Shown here piece by piece: positions 6,042 through 14,096 of a stretch of 20,616 nucleotides of DNA. The stretch lies in the NCBI GenBank assembly GCA_945877005.1, contig CAMCQL010000009.1:1-20616 (forward strand), in the 5' to 3' direction. A model generated the notes under the pieces. That model had not been told where the DNA came from and made no database searches. It saw only the letters and a list, made by a program, of their open reading frames with translations. The translations under genes and the position numbers were made by a program. The stretch is from Chryseobacterium gleum (lineage in GTDB: Bacteria > Bacteroidota > Bacteroidia > Flavobacteriales_D > Crocinitomicaceae). The first letter of the stretch is position 1. Each line of letters opens with the position of its first letter.

Positions 6042-8337
6042 TTGTATGGTTTCATTTTATAAAAATAATTCAGTTAGTTGTTATTCGAATTTTAAGTTTC
6101 GTTTCGTTTTCTTCTTTTTTTTAATTCTCCCTTTTTTTTCTTTTACCGCGCCTTTTGATTCTTTACCAAATTATTTGAGTTTAAAAAAAAGAAATGCAAT
6201 TTCTTATTTGATTTTACCGATGGTAGATAACCAATCTGAAGTTCAAAAAAGTAAATTGTTGGAATCTAATTCACGTGAAAAAATTTATAAATATGGAATT
6301 CCTTTTGATGTAAATCGTTCCGTTTTTGATGAGGTTATTCCTTATAAAAACACCAATAATGAATGGGTGTACCACTTGGGAATTGAAAGCAAAAATGCTA
6401 TTTCATTGAATTTTATTTTCTCTAATGTTGCTCTTAAGAAGGGTTCTTATTTTTATATAGTTTCAACTAATTCTACTAAATTTATAGGACCTATAAACAC
6501 CTCTTTTTTTTCATCTTTAGCGTCTTATTCTTCTGACATTTTATTAGGCGATAATGTTGTCATCGAACTTGTGGAACCTGATTTAAATAAGGGTTCTTCA
6601 ACCTTGTTTTTGAATAAAATTATCCATGGATTTAGATCGCTAAATTCTTCTGTTATTTCTCCTTTTTCATCCTGTAATTTTGATGTAAATAGTGATCTAG
6701 GAAAAGGCTTTGAATTGCAAAAAAAATCAGTAGTAATGATTTTAAATTCATCTGGTGGTATATGCACTGGCACAATGTTAACTACAACGAATGGACCTAT
6801 TAAACCCTATTTATTAACTGCAGCTCATTGCGGAGACGATCCTTCTAAATGGGTTTTTCGATTCAATTGGGAAATCCCTTTAAATAGCAGTTCTTCAGTG
6901 GACCAACTTACGGATTCTTTAGTTCGATTGAATCAATCTATTTCTGGCTCTTTTTTAAAAGCTAGGGATGAAAATTCTGATTTTATGTTGTGTGAATTAT
7001 CTCGTTTTCCTGAGGATAAATGGGAGGTGTTTTACAATGGTTGGAGTGCATCTATAACAACTCCAAAAATTGGTGTTTCAATTCACCATCCTATGGGAGA
7101 ATTTAAGAAAATCTCGTGCGATTCGGACTCATTGGTTAAAGATTACTACGAACCGGGATTTCCTCTGAATCATTGGAGAACTTTCTGGGAATACGGTATC
7201 ACTCAAAACGCCTCCTCTGGCGCTCCTTTATTTGATGAGTTTCATAGGGTCATTGGACAGCTTCATGGGGGTGATTCTGATTGTAATTCGCAATTTCAAA
7301 CTGATTATTACGGTATGTTTAAATTTGCATGGAACGACCAAAAAGACTCTTCCAAGCAATTAATGCATTGGTTAGACCCTATTAACTCGGGTAGAACTTC
7401 GTGCAATGGGCAATTTAAATCAAAAGAATCAGGTAAGAATTCATTTACTGATCCTTTTCTGTTTTTCGCAAGTTCTAACTTAAAATCTCGGTTTTGCTCA
7501 AATGAAATTTCACCAAAAATATATCTTTCTTCCTCTGGTAATGTACCCCTTAAGCATGCTAAAGTAAGTTACTATTTGAACGATAAATATGAAGGAAGTA
7601 TTGATTGGAATGGAAGTATTTCTAACTACCAAATTGACACATTAACTCTCCCTAATTTTAAGTTGATGGATGGTAAGTATAAGTTTTCGGTAAGACTATT
7701 TTTAGATACTTTTTTAATCGGTGATGTTGAACAAAATAATGTGTATCATTCATCTTTTGAAGTAGCTAGTTTGAGTCAAAAATATACCGTAGATTTTCTG
7801 CCTGATTTGTATGGAAATGATACTCGTTGGATGTTAAAGGATGTAAATGATTCGATCATTTATTCCGGTGGACCATATATGTTTTCCACCACTCAAAAAA
7901 AAATGATTACTCCGATTTGCTTAACGGAAAATTGTCATCTTTTTTCAATTCTTGATCGTGCTCAAAATGGTATAAATTTCGATTCAAAAAACGGACATTT
8001 TTTCTTGTTGGATTCCAAAGGCGCAATCGTCCTGAGTGTGGTTGATGAAGCTACTAATTTTGGCTCAGTTTTCAGTAAAGAAGTATGTAATACGGATAAC
8101 AATAATTTTCTTGAAATACTCCCTAATCCTACTAATGAAATAGGTATTAGAGTAACACATTCTTCTGATCAAATTAAGTCAATATCTATTTTTTCTCAAG
8201 ATGGTAAATCTGTTTTGGAATTGGTTACAAATGATCGTTCTATTTTTGTTCCTATTTCTAATTTTTCACCTGGAATGTATCTATTAAAAGCTATCACTGA
8301 CTATGGTAGTGTTACTTCTAAATTTATTAAATTGTAA
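6034..8337 (+). CDS. Secreted lysyl-endopeptidase-like serine protease with type IX sorting tail
   Basis: The product is 767 residues from the first ATG, or 763 from ATG 6046, which lies 4 bases after the upstream stop and is my preferred start. A signal peptide ends near FSFTA at about residue 38. The trypsin-fold core shows His265 (LTAAHC), Asp316 (NSDFMLCEL) and Ser395 (NASSGAPLF, then RVIGQLHGG). This pattern is that of Achromobacter lysyl-endopeptidase-like S1 proteases rather than classical trypsins. Several cysteines (214, 244, 266, 320, 362, 417) could form disulfides. The C-terminus (about 694-767: ILPNPTNE, then SIFSQDGKSVLEL, then FSPGMYLLKA) is a type A Por secretion sorting domain, so it is exported by the type IX system. 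A beta-rich linker of about 230 residues between the two is unassigned. Its position between two membrane/cytosolic housekeeping genes is probably incidental. Confidence 0.9.
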   Translation: MCNCMVSFYKNNSVSCYSNFKFRFVFFFFLILPFFSFTAPFDSLPNYLSLKKRNAISYLILPMVDNQSEVQKSKLLESNSREKIYKYGIPFDVNRSVFDEVIPYKNTNNEWVYHLGIESKNAISLNFIFSNVALKKGSYFYIVSTNSTKFIGPINTSFFSSLASYSSDILLGDNVVIELVEPDLNKGSSTLFLNKIIHGFRSLNSSVISPFSSCNFDVNSDLGKGFELQKKSVVMILNSSGGICTGTMLTTTNGPIKPYLLTAAHCGDDPSKWVFRFNWEIPLNSSSSVDQLTDSLVRLNQSISGSFLKARDENSDFMLCELSRFPEDKWEVFYNGWSASITTPKIGVSIHHPMGEFKKISCDSDSLVKDYYEPGFPLNHWRTFWEYGITQNASSGAPLFDEFHRVIGQLHGGDSDCNSQFQTDYYGMFKFAWNDQKDSSKQLMHWLDPINSGRTSCNGQFKSKESGKNSFTDPFLFFASSNLKSRFCSNEISPKIYLSSSGNVPLKHAKVSYYLNDKYEGSIDWNGSISNYQIDTLTLPNFKLMDGKYKFSVRLFLDTFLIGDVEQNNVYHSSFEVASLSQKYTVDFLPDLYGNDTRWMLKDVNDSIIYSGGPYMFSTTQKKMITPICLTENCHLFSILDRAQNGINFDSKNGHFFLLDSKGAIVLSVVDEATNFGSVFSKEVCNTDNNNFLEILPNPTNEIGIRVTHSSDQIKSISIFSQDGKSVLELVTNDRSIFVPISNFSPGMYLLKAITDYGSVTSKFIKL

Positions 8338-8339
8338 TC

Positions 8340-9461
8340 ATGGCTGGTATTTATATACATATCCCTTTCTGTAAAAACAAATGTACCTATTGTGATTTCC
8401 ATTTTAGCACGACGTATCATTCGTATCAAGATAAAATGATTGATGCAATTGTTGAAGAATTGAAACAGCGAAGTGATTATTTAAAGGGTGAATTCGTCGA
8501 AACTATTTATTTTGGAGGTGGAACTCCAAGTTTGATTAATTTAGTAGGACTTTCTAAAATTATTGAAACCATTTATTTATTTTTTATCGTTACAGATACA
8601 CCTGAAATTACCTTAGAAACTAATCCTGATGATATCACTTTAGAGTTGGTTCATTCTTGGAAATATGCAGGCATTAATCGTTTAAGTATCGGTATTCAAT
8701 CTTTTGATGAGGAAGTACTAAAATGGATGAATCGAGCTCATAATGTAACACAAAGTTTTCAAGCAATTCAATTCGCTAAACAAGGGGGGATTTCTAACAT
8801 TACCATTGATCTGATGTATGGACTTCCAGGTCTTTCATTAGAGGCTTGGGAACATCAAATTGAAAGAGCATTGAGCCTGCAGGTTCAACATATTTCTGCG
8901 TACTGTTTAAGCGTTGAAAAAAACACTGTTTTGGATACGTGGGTGAAGTCTAATAAAGTTCAGATTAGTGAGAACGATGATCAAGCTTTACAGTTCGAAT
9001 TATTACAGAAGAAATTAAATGAAAATGGCTTTGTTCATTATGAAATTTCAAATTTTGGAAAGCCTAATTTTTATTCTCTTCATAATTCAAATTATTGGAA
9101 AGGAAAAAACTATTTAGGTGTTGGACCTTCTGCACATTCTTATGATACAATTCATCGTTCTTGGAATGTGTCAAATAATCACCAATATATGAAGGGTATA
9201 TTTGAGATAAATCCAAAGTTTGATTTTGAATTATTATCAAAATCTGATGTTTTTAATGAATTACTTCTTATTGGATTACGTACTATCTGGGGAGTCGATT
9301 TAAACAAACTAAATTCTGTACTGTCTTTTTCAGTATTTTTCAATAATAAATTGAAAGAATTAGAAATGGATGATTTGGTTTATATTGAAGACAATCATTT
9401 AATGTTAACTCAAAAAGGTAAATTCTTTGCAGATAAAATTGCTCAAGATTTATTTGTATGA
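8340..9461 (+). CDS. hemW: HemW, radical SAM heme chaperone (HemN-like)
   Basis: The 373-residue product matches the HemW length. The radical SAM cluster motif is CKNKCTYC (Cys11, 15, 18) followed by DFHF. HemN-type coproporphyrinogen dehydrogenases instead carry a further Cys just after the motif, and this protein lacks it. The SAM-binding GGGTPS is at 59-64, and ETNPDD and NRLSIGIQSFDEEVLKWMNR follow. A HemN C-terminal domain with GVGPSAHSYD completes it. HemW proteins are thought to bind heme and deliver it to respiratory enzymes; many databases still call them oxygen-independent coproporphyrinogen oxidases. The ATG lies 2 bases after the protease stop, so it is the last gene of the operon and is followed by the hairpin at 9476-9509. 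Confidence 0.92.
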   Translation: MAGIYIHIPFCKNKCTYCDFHFSTTYHSYQDKMIDAIVEELKQRSDYLKGEFVETIYFGGGTPSLINLVGLSKIIETIYLFFIVTDTPEITLETNPDDITLELVHSWKYAGINRLSIGIQSFDEEVLKWMNRAHNVTQSFQAIQFAKQGGISNITIDLMYGLPGLSLEAWEHQIERALSLQVQHISAYCLSVEKNTVLDTWVKSNKVQISENDDQALQFELLQKKLNENGFVHYEISNFGKPNFYSLHNSNYWKGKNYLGVGPSAHSYDTIHRSWNVSNNHQYMKGIFEINPKFDFELLSKSDVFNELLLIGLRTIWGVDLNKLNSVLSFSVFFNNKLKELEMDDLVYIEDNHLMLTQKGKFFADKIAQDLFV

Positions 9462-9475
9462 TTCTTAAATTTAAT

Positions 9476-9509
9476 AGCCCTTAGAACTAAATTTGTTCTA
9501 AGGGCTTTT
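9476..9509. terminator. Strong intrinsic terminator hairpin, possibly bidirectional
   Basis: AGCCCTTAGAAC (9476-9487) pairs perfectly over 12 bp with GTTCTAAGGGCT (9495-9506) around a 7-base loop. The plus strand runs into TTTTA, ending the hemW operon. The convergent DUF2911 gene ends at 9540; on its strand the stem is followed by an AT-rich ATTAAATTTAAG, so it probably serves both directions with better efficiency on the plus strand. Confidence 0.88.
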
Positions 9510-9539
9510 AACACTATAATGTTCTTAAAGTTTATTTGT

Positions 9540-10385
9540 TTATTTTTTTGTCTCCCATTCTTTAATGTAGTTCGTTAACATCGTAACATATTGTTTGTTT
9601 CCCGCTTTTTCAGCAAGCACAATTGTTTTCTTCGCTGTTTCAACTGCACCTTTAATATCTCCTAATTCTTTTTGAATCATCGCCTTTGTTCGCATCATGT
9701 AATAAGTATCTGGTTGCAGTTCTAATGCTTTTGAAACCCATTCTAATGCTTTTTTTAGATCTACTTTAGAAGTGAAGTAATAATTACCAGCTGCGTAATA
9801 ATCAGAAGCACTAGGTCCATTCATAACTTTCTGTATGTTACTTAGAACTTTTTGATTTGTTAAAAGTTGAAACGGTACACTTACTTTTACTTTATCCCAA
9901 GCAAAATTCAATGTTGCGGATTCGTTTTCTAAATCATCCATTGAAATCGTAAAGGTTTCGATAGTTTCTTGTAATGTTGTAACTGCTTTTATTTGTTTAA
10001 TACTGATTTTACTTTCAGACCAAGTCGATGGTACTCCCCAATTTGTTATTTCTGTGTAAAAGTAAATTTCCCATTGTTTTTCTGTTGGTTTTACAAATAG
10101 AGCATAGGTTCCAGGTTTAAGTGTATCTGTTCCGAAGATAAGTGGGTCGGTAGTTGTTATTTTGGTATTTTCATTAGCTCCTGTTCTCCATATTTCATTG
10201 TAAGGTACAACATCACCAAAGATTGTACGACCGTTTTTACTCGGTCTTGAATATTCTATTTTGATATCTGTTAAACCTACTTTTTGTTCCATTTTTGCCA
10301 ATGGACTTGCTTTTGGCGTAATTAATTGTGCATTTAATTTCATCGAACCTACTGAAATTAAAACAATTGATACAAGTTTTTTCAT
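9540..10385 (-). CDS. Exported DUF2911 protein with C-terminal TPR-like repeats
   Basis: The 281-residue product has a signal peptide (MKKLVSIVLI, then MKLNAQ; cleavage near residue 20). A DUF2911 domain spans about 25-172: KIEYSRPSKNGRTIFG, VVPYNEIWRTGANENTKI, LKPGTYALFVKP and YTEITNWGVP are its typical blocks. The last 90 residues hold two helix pairs of TPR type (AAGNYYFTSKVDLKKALEWVSKALELQPD, in part, then GDIKGAVETAKKTIVLAEKAGN). DUF2911 proteins are common in Bacteroidota and their function is not known; a periplasmic location is inferred. The gene is single, convergent with hemW and divergent from nuoA. Confidence 0.9.
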   Translation of the reverse strand: MKKLVSIVLISVGSMKLNAQLITPKASPLAKMEQKVGLTDIKIEYSRPSKNGRTIFGDVVPYNEIWRTGANENTKITTTDPLIFGTDTLKPGTYALFVKPTEKQWEIYFYTEITNWGVPSTWSESKISIKQIKAVTTLQETIETFTISMDDLENESATLNFAWDKVKVSVPFQLLTNQKVLSNIQKVMNGPSASDYYAAGNYYFTSKVDLKKALEWVSKALELQPDTYYMMRTKAMIQKELGDIKGAVETAKKTIVLAEKAGNKQYVTMLTNYIKEWETKK

Positions 10386-10859
10386 TTAATATAATTTATT
10401 AGTTAATAAAATCGCAACTCCCAAAGAGTACTTTTACCGCGTAATATTACTGTTTTTTGATTGAACAACAAGAGTCAATCAACTCAATATCTTTGAGGGG
10501 ATATGATTAATATCTCAACTTTCCATTCATTTAATTACTTTTATTTAAGTTGGTAGATTTATAAATTTTTTGATCTAATTTTTAGTAGTAAAAAATAGGA
10601 ATACTTCCTTTATTTTGAGTTGTTAATTAATGGGAATGAGAAGATTAATACTCACATATAAATGTTTTACTTATTTTTTGTAGTTCTTAGTAAGTTGTTT
10701 CGATTGTTAATTTATTTCGATTCTATGTTAAAAAAAATTAAAATTGTATAATTTAGCAGATTGATTATCGCTGTTTTTCAGGATATGAAAGGAAATAAAA
10801 CCTTTTAATCTTGATTTAACCAATTGATAATATTTGTTTTAAGTTAATATTATAGTGTT
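10386..10859. other. 474-base gene-free region between the DUF2911 gene and the nuo operon
   Basis: No convincing coding frame is visible. It is strongly AT-rich with many T and A runs. It holds a perfect 10-base palindrome GTAATATTAC (10441-10450) and an 8-bp inverted repeat, TTGATTGA (10457-10464) with TCAATCAA (10475-10482), separated by 10 bases. On the minus strand TACTCTTTG (10430-10422) is a loose promoter box for the DUF2911 gene. The region presumably carries divergent promoters and operators for the DUF2911 gene and the complex I operon. Confidence 0.6.
10811..10836 (+). promoter_or_regulatory. Weak candidate promoter for the nuo operon
   Basis: TAATATTTG (10828-10836) resembles the -7 box TAnnTTTG with one extra base, and TTG at 10811-10813 is a possible -33 element with a short spacer (14 bases). 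A start near 10842 would give a leader of about 18 bases before nuoA. A second imperfect box, TAATTTAG, lies at 10749-10756. Neither is a clean match. Confidence 0.3.
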
Positions 10860-11228
10860 ATGGAAACACCAGTAAGTTATGTTCCAATATTGATTCAATT
10901 AGGCGTTGCTTTAGGTTTTGTGGTAACAACCATTGTTGCAACGCATTTTTTAGGCCCTTCTAGAAAGAGTAAAAGAAAGTTAAATTCTTTTGAGTGTGGA
11001 ATTGAGTCACAAGGTAATGCGCGCGTTCCTTTTTCAATTAAATATTTTTTGGTAGCAATATTGTTTGTTCTTTTTGATGTTGAGGTAATTTTTATGTACC
11101 CATGGGCAGTAAATTTCAAAGCACTTGGAACAACTGGTTTAGTTGAAATGTTTATTTTTATAGGACTTCTGTTATTGGGCTTTTTTTATGTTGTTAAAAA
11201 AGGAGCATTAAAATGGGAAGATAAATAA
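10860..11228 (+). CDS. nuoA: NADH-quinone oxidoreductase subunit A
   Basis: The 122-residue product is a three-helix membrane subunit of complex I, near the quinone cavity. The hallmarks are FECGIE (44-49) on the loop after helix 1, and FDVEVIFMYPWAV, whose acidic residues in helix 2 are conserved in the family. It is the first gene of the operon; nuoB starts 8 bases after its stop. No Shine-Dalgarno sequence is visible, as is usual in Bacteroidota. Confidence 0.96.
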   Translation: METPVSYVPILIQLGVALGFVVTTIVATHFLGPSRKSKRKLNSFECGIESQGNARVPFSIKYFLVAILFVLFDVEVIFMYPWAVNFKALGTTGLVEMFIFIGLLLLGFFYVVKKGALKWEDK

Positions 11229-11236
11229 TTCACATT

Positions 11237-11803
11237 ATGAGTACAGAGAAAGATATTATAGAAACAAATGTAAATATTACCAAAGCTCCAGAAGGAATTG
11301 AAGGAGCAGGTTTTTTTGCAACTTCGTTAGATCAAGTGGTTGGTTTAGCAAGAAAAAACTCCATTTGGCCATTACCTTTTGCAACTTCTTGCTGTGGTAT
11401 TGAATTTATGGCAACGATGGCTTCTCATTACGATTTAGCACGATTTGGTTCTGAAAGATTAAGTTTTTCTCCAAGACAAGCTGATTTATTAATGGTGATG
11501 GGAACGATTTCTAAAAAATTGGCTCCTGTTGTAAAACAAGTGTATTTACAAATGGCTGAACCACGTTGGGTTTTAGCTATGGGCGCATGTGCTTCAAGTG
11601 GTGGAATTTTCGATACTTACAGTGTACTGCAAGGGATTGATCGTATTATTCCAGTAGATGTATATGTACCAGGTTGTCCACCAAGACCAGAACAAGTAAT
11701 TGATGGTATTTTAAGAGTTCAAGAGTTAGTGGGTAAAGAATCTTTAAGAAGAAGAAATTCACCTGAATATAATGAGTTATTAGCATCTTACGGAATCGAA
11801 TAA
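11237..11803 (+). CDS. nuoB: NADH-quinone oxidoreductase subunit B (cluster N2)
   Basis: The 188-residue product carries the terminal 4Fe-4S cluster N2, which hands electrons to quinone. Ligands are the tandem pair Cys52-Cys53 (ATSCCGIEFM), Cys118 (MGACASSGG) and Cys147 (VPGCPPRPE). Length and spacing are typical. An N-terminal extension of about 25 residues, rich in charged residues, precedes the conserved core. nuoC begins 1 base after its stop, so translation is likely coupled. Confidence 0.97.
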   Translation: MSTEKDIIETNVNITKAPEGIEGAGFFATSLDQVVGLARKNSIWPLPFATSCCGIEFMATMASHYDLARFGSERLSFSPRQADLLMVMGTISKKLAPVVKQVYLQMAEPRWVLAMGACASSGGIFDTYSVLQGIDRIIPVDVYVPGCPPRPEQVIDGILRVQELVGKESLRRRNSPEYNELLASYGIE

Positions 11804-11804
11804 T

Positions 11805-12311
11805 ATGGAAAACGTAACTCAAGAAATAGGAAAGTCATTGCAAGATAAATTTGGAGACGCTATTGTTTCTCAATCTCTAATTATAGATTTTCCAACGTTT
11901 GTAGTAAAAAAAGAGAAAATTCTCGATGTAATGAAGTTTTTATATGATTTTGAGTTATATAAATTTCAGTTTTTGACATCATTATGTGGGGTTCATTTTC
12001 CTGATAATTCAAAAGAAGAAGAATATAGTGTTGTTTATCAACTTCATGATTTAGTAAAAAACCAACGTATACGTTTAAAAGTTTTTACTTCTGAAATTCA
12101 TATTCAAGTTCCTAGTGTCACTCCTTTGTTTTCTGCAGCAAATTGGTTAGAAAGAGAAACATTCGATTTTTTTGGAATTCAGTTTACGGGACATCCGAAT
12201 TTGGTGAAAATATTAAACATGGAAGACCAACCTTATTTTCCTATGCGTAAACAGTATCCTTTAGAAGATGGTACGCGTGAAGATAAGGACGATAGTAAAT
12301 TTGGTAGATAA
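11805..12311 (+). CDS. nuoC: NADH-quinone oxidoreductase subunit C
   Basis: The 168-residue product is the 30-kDa subunit of the peripheral arm that packs against NuoD. The family signature is at about 114-152: WLERETFDFFGIQFTGHP, then KILNMED and PMRKQYPLED. The protein is separate from NuoD rather than fused as in E. coli. The stop is 20 bases before the nuoD start. Confidence 0.95.
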   Translation: MENVTQEIGKSLQDKFGDAIVSQSLIIDFPTFVVKKEKILDVMKFLYDFELYKFQFLTSLCGVHFPDNSKEEEYSVVYQLHDLVKNQRIRLKVFTSEIHIQVPSVTPLFSAANWLERETFDFFGIQFTGHPNLVKILNMEDQPYFPMRKQYPLEDGTREDKDDSKFGR

Positions 12312-12331
12312 TAGTGCTAGTATAGAAAACT

Positions 12332-13540
12332 ATGAACACAACAGATTTAGAAAAAAAGCGGGCAGAAATTGAAAAAAAAGGGTATTCCATTTTAAATCTG
12401 GGACCTACCCATCCTGCAACGCATGGAATTTTCCAGAATATTCTTACGATGGATGGTGATATTATCATCGACGCTGTTCCAACAGTTGGTTACATCCACA
12501 GAGCATTCGAAAAATTAGCAGAAAGAAGAGCTTACTATCAAATTACTACGATTACAGACAGAATGAACTATTGTTCATCGCCTATCAATAATTTGGGTTG
12601 GCATATGACAATGGAGAAATTACTGGGTATTGAGGTTCCAAAAAGAGCTCAATACTTACGTGTTATTCTAATGGAGTTAGCGCGTATTGCGGATCATTTA
12701 ATTTGTAATAGTGTAATTGGTGTAGATACTGGTGCTTTGAGTGGCTTTTTGTATGTTTTCCAAGAAAGAGAAAAAGTGTATGAAATATACGAAGAGATTT
12801 GCGGCGCTAGGTTAACGACAAATTTGGGAAGAATAGGTGGTTTAGAAAGAGATTTTCCTAAAAGAGCGTGGGATAAAATTCATGCTTTTGTAGAAAGTTT
12901 ACCTAATGCATTGACAGAGTTCGAAACCTTGCTAAGTAGAAACAGAATTTTTATGGATAGGACTATAGGTGCTGGTCCAATTTCTGCTGAACGTGCTTTG
13001 AATTATGGATTTACAGGTCCGAATCTTAGAGCTGCTGGTGTTGATTATGACGTACGTGTTGCTACTCCTTATTCTTCATACGAGGATTTTGATTTTCAAA
13101 TTCCAGTAGGCGTGAATGGAGATACTTATGATCGTTTTATGGTACGTCAAGAAGAAATGCATCAATCATTAAGTATTATCAAACAAGCGATTGCAAAACT
13201 TCCTGAAGGACCTATCCATGCGGATGTTCCTGAAATCTATTTACCTCCAAAAGAAGAAGTTTATAACAATATGGAGGCGTTGATTTACCAATTTAAAATT
13301 GTGATGGGTGAATCCAATGTTCCAGTTGGAGAAGTATACCACAGCGTGGAAGGTGGAAATGGAGAATTAGGGTTTTATATGATTAGCGATGGTGGTAGAA
13401 CTCCTTTTAGATTAAGTTTGAGAAGGCCATGTTTTATTTATTATCAAGCATATAGTGAAATGATTAAAGGAGCAATGCTTTCGGACGCAATTCTAACATT
13501 GAGTAGTTTGAATGTAATTGCTGGTGAGTTAGATGCGTAA
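12332..13540 (+). CDS. nuoD: NADH-quinone oxidoreductase subunit D (quinone-binding)
   Basis: The 402-residue 49-kDa subunit forms the quinone pocket with NuoB. GPTHPATHG at 24-32 and DRMNYCSS at 76-83 contain His31 and Tyr80, the equivalents of Thermus Nqo4 His38 and Tyr87 that contact the quinone head group. GRIGGLERDFP and RTIGAGPISAERALNYGFTGP follow, and the C-terminus ends DAILTLSSLNVIAGELDA with the invariant late Asp. Length is standard. Confidence 0.97.
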   Translation: MNTTDLEKKRAEIEKKGYSILNLGPTHPATHGIFQNILTMDGDIIIDAVPTVGYIHRAFEKLAERRAYYQITTITDRMNYCSSPINNLGWHMTMEKLLGIEVPKRAQYLRVILMELARIADHLICNSVIGVDTGALSGFLYVFQEREKVYEIYEEICGARLTTNLGRIGGLERDFPKRAWDKIHAFVESLPNALTEFETLLSRNRIFMDRTIGAGPISAERALNYGFTGPNLRAAGVDYDVRVATPYSSYEDFDFQIPVGVNGDTYDRFMVRQEEMHQSLSIIKQAIAKLPEGPIHADVPEIYLPPKEEVYNNMEALIYQFKIVMGESNVPVGEVYHSVEGGNGELGFYMISDGGRTPFRLSLRRPCFIYYQAYSEMIKGAMLSDAILTLSSLNVIAGELDA

Positions 13541-13560
13541 TTTGTTGTAAAAGAATCGAT

Positions 13561-14076
13561 ATGTCAAAAGAAATTGTTTTTTCATCTGAAACATTAGAGG
13601 TAGTAAATAAATTAATACGTCGTTATCCAGAAGGGAGACATAAGTCTGCTCTTTTACCTGTTTTGCATGTTGCACAAGCAGAATTTGATGGTTGGTTAAG
13701 TCCAGAAGTAATGGATTATGTTGCTTCTATTTTGAACATTAAGCCAATTGAAGTATATGAGGTTGCTTCTTTTTATTCGATGTTTAACCTAAATCCTGTT
13801 GGGAAATGTTTATTGGAAGTGTGTCAAACAGGTCCATGTATGTTAAATGGTGCTGATGATTTGGTAGCACATTTTGAAAAGAAATTGAACATTAAAGTTG
13901 GTGAAACTACTGAAGATGGAATGTTTACTTTAAAAACTGTCGAATGTTTAGGTTCTTGTGGTACTGCTCCAATGCTTCAGTGCGGTGCAGATTATCATGA
14001 AAATTTAGATGATGAAAAAGCAGATGCGTTATTGGAAAAATTACGTGCTGCAAACATACGTTCAAGATATTGTTAA
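13561..14076 (+). CDS. nuoE: NADH-quinone oxidoreductase subunit E (cluster N1a)
   Basis: The 171-residue thioredoxin-fold subunit binds the 2Fe-2S cluster N1a with Cys88, Cys93, Cys129 and Cys133 (EVCQTGPC and VECLGSCGTAP). It pairs with NuoF in the NADH dehydrogenase module. The N-terminal helical part contains KSALLPVLHVAQ and the typical EVASFYSMFN. The gap to nuoF is 20 bases. Confidence 0.96.
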   Translation: MSKEIVFSSETLEVVNKLIRRYPEGRHKSALLPVLHVAQAEFDGWLSPEVMDYVASILNIKPIEVYEVASFYSMFNLNPVGKCLLEVCQTGPCMLNGADDLVAHFEKKLNIKVGETTEDGMFTLKTVECLGSCGTAPMLQCGADYHENLDDEKADALLEKLRAANIRSRYC

Positions 14077-14096
14077 CATAGAGATTATTACGTACA

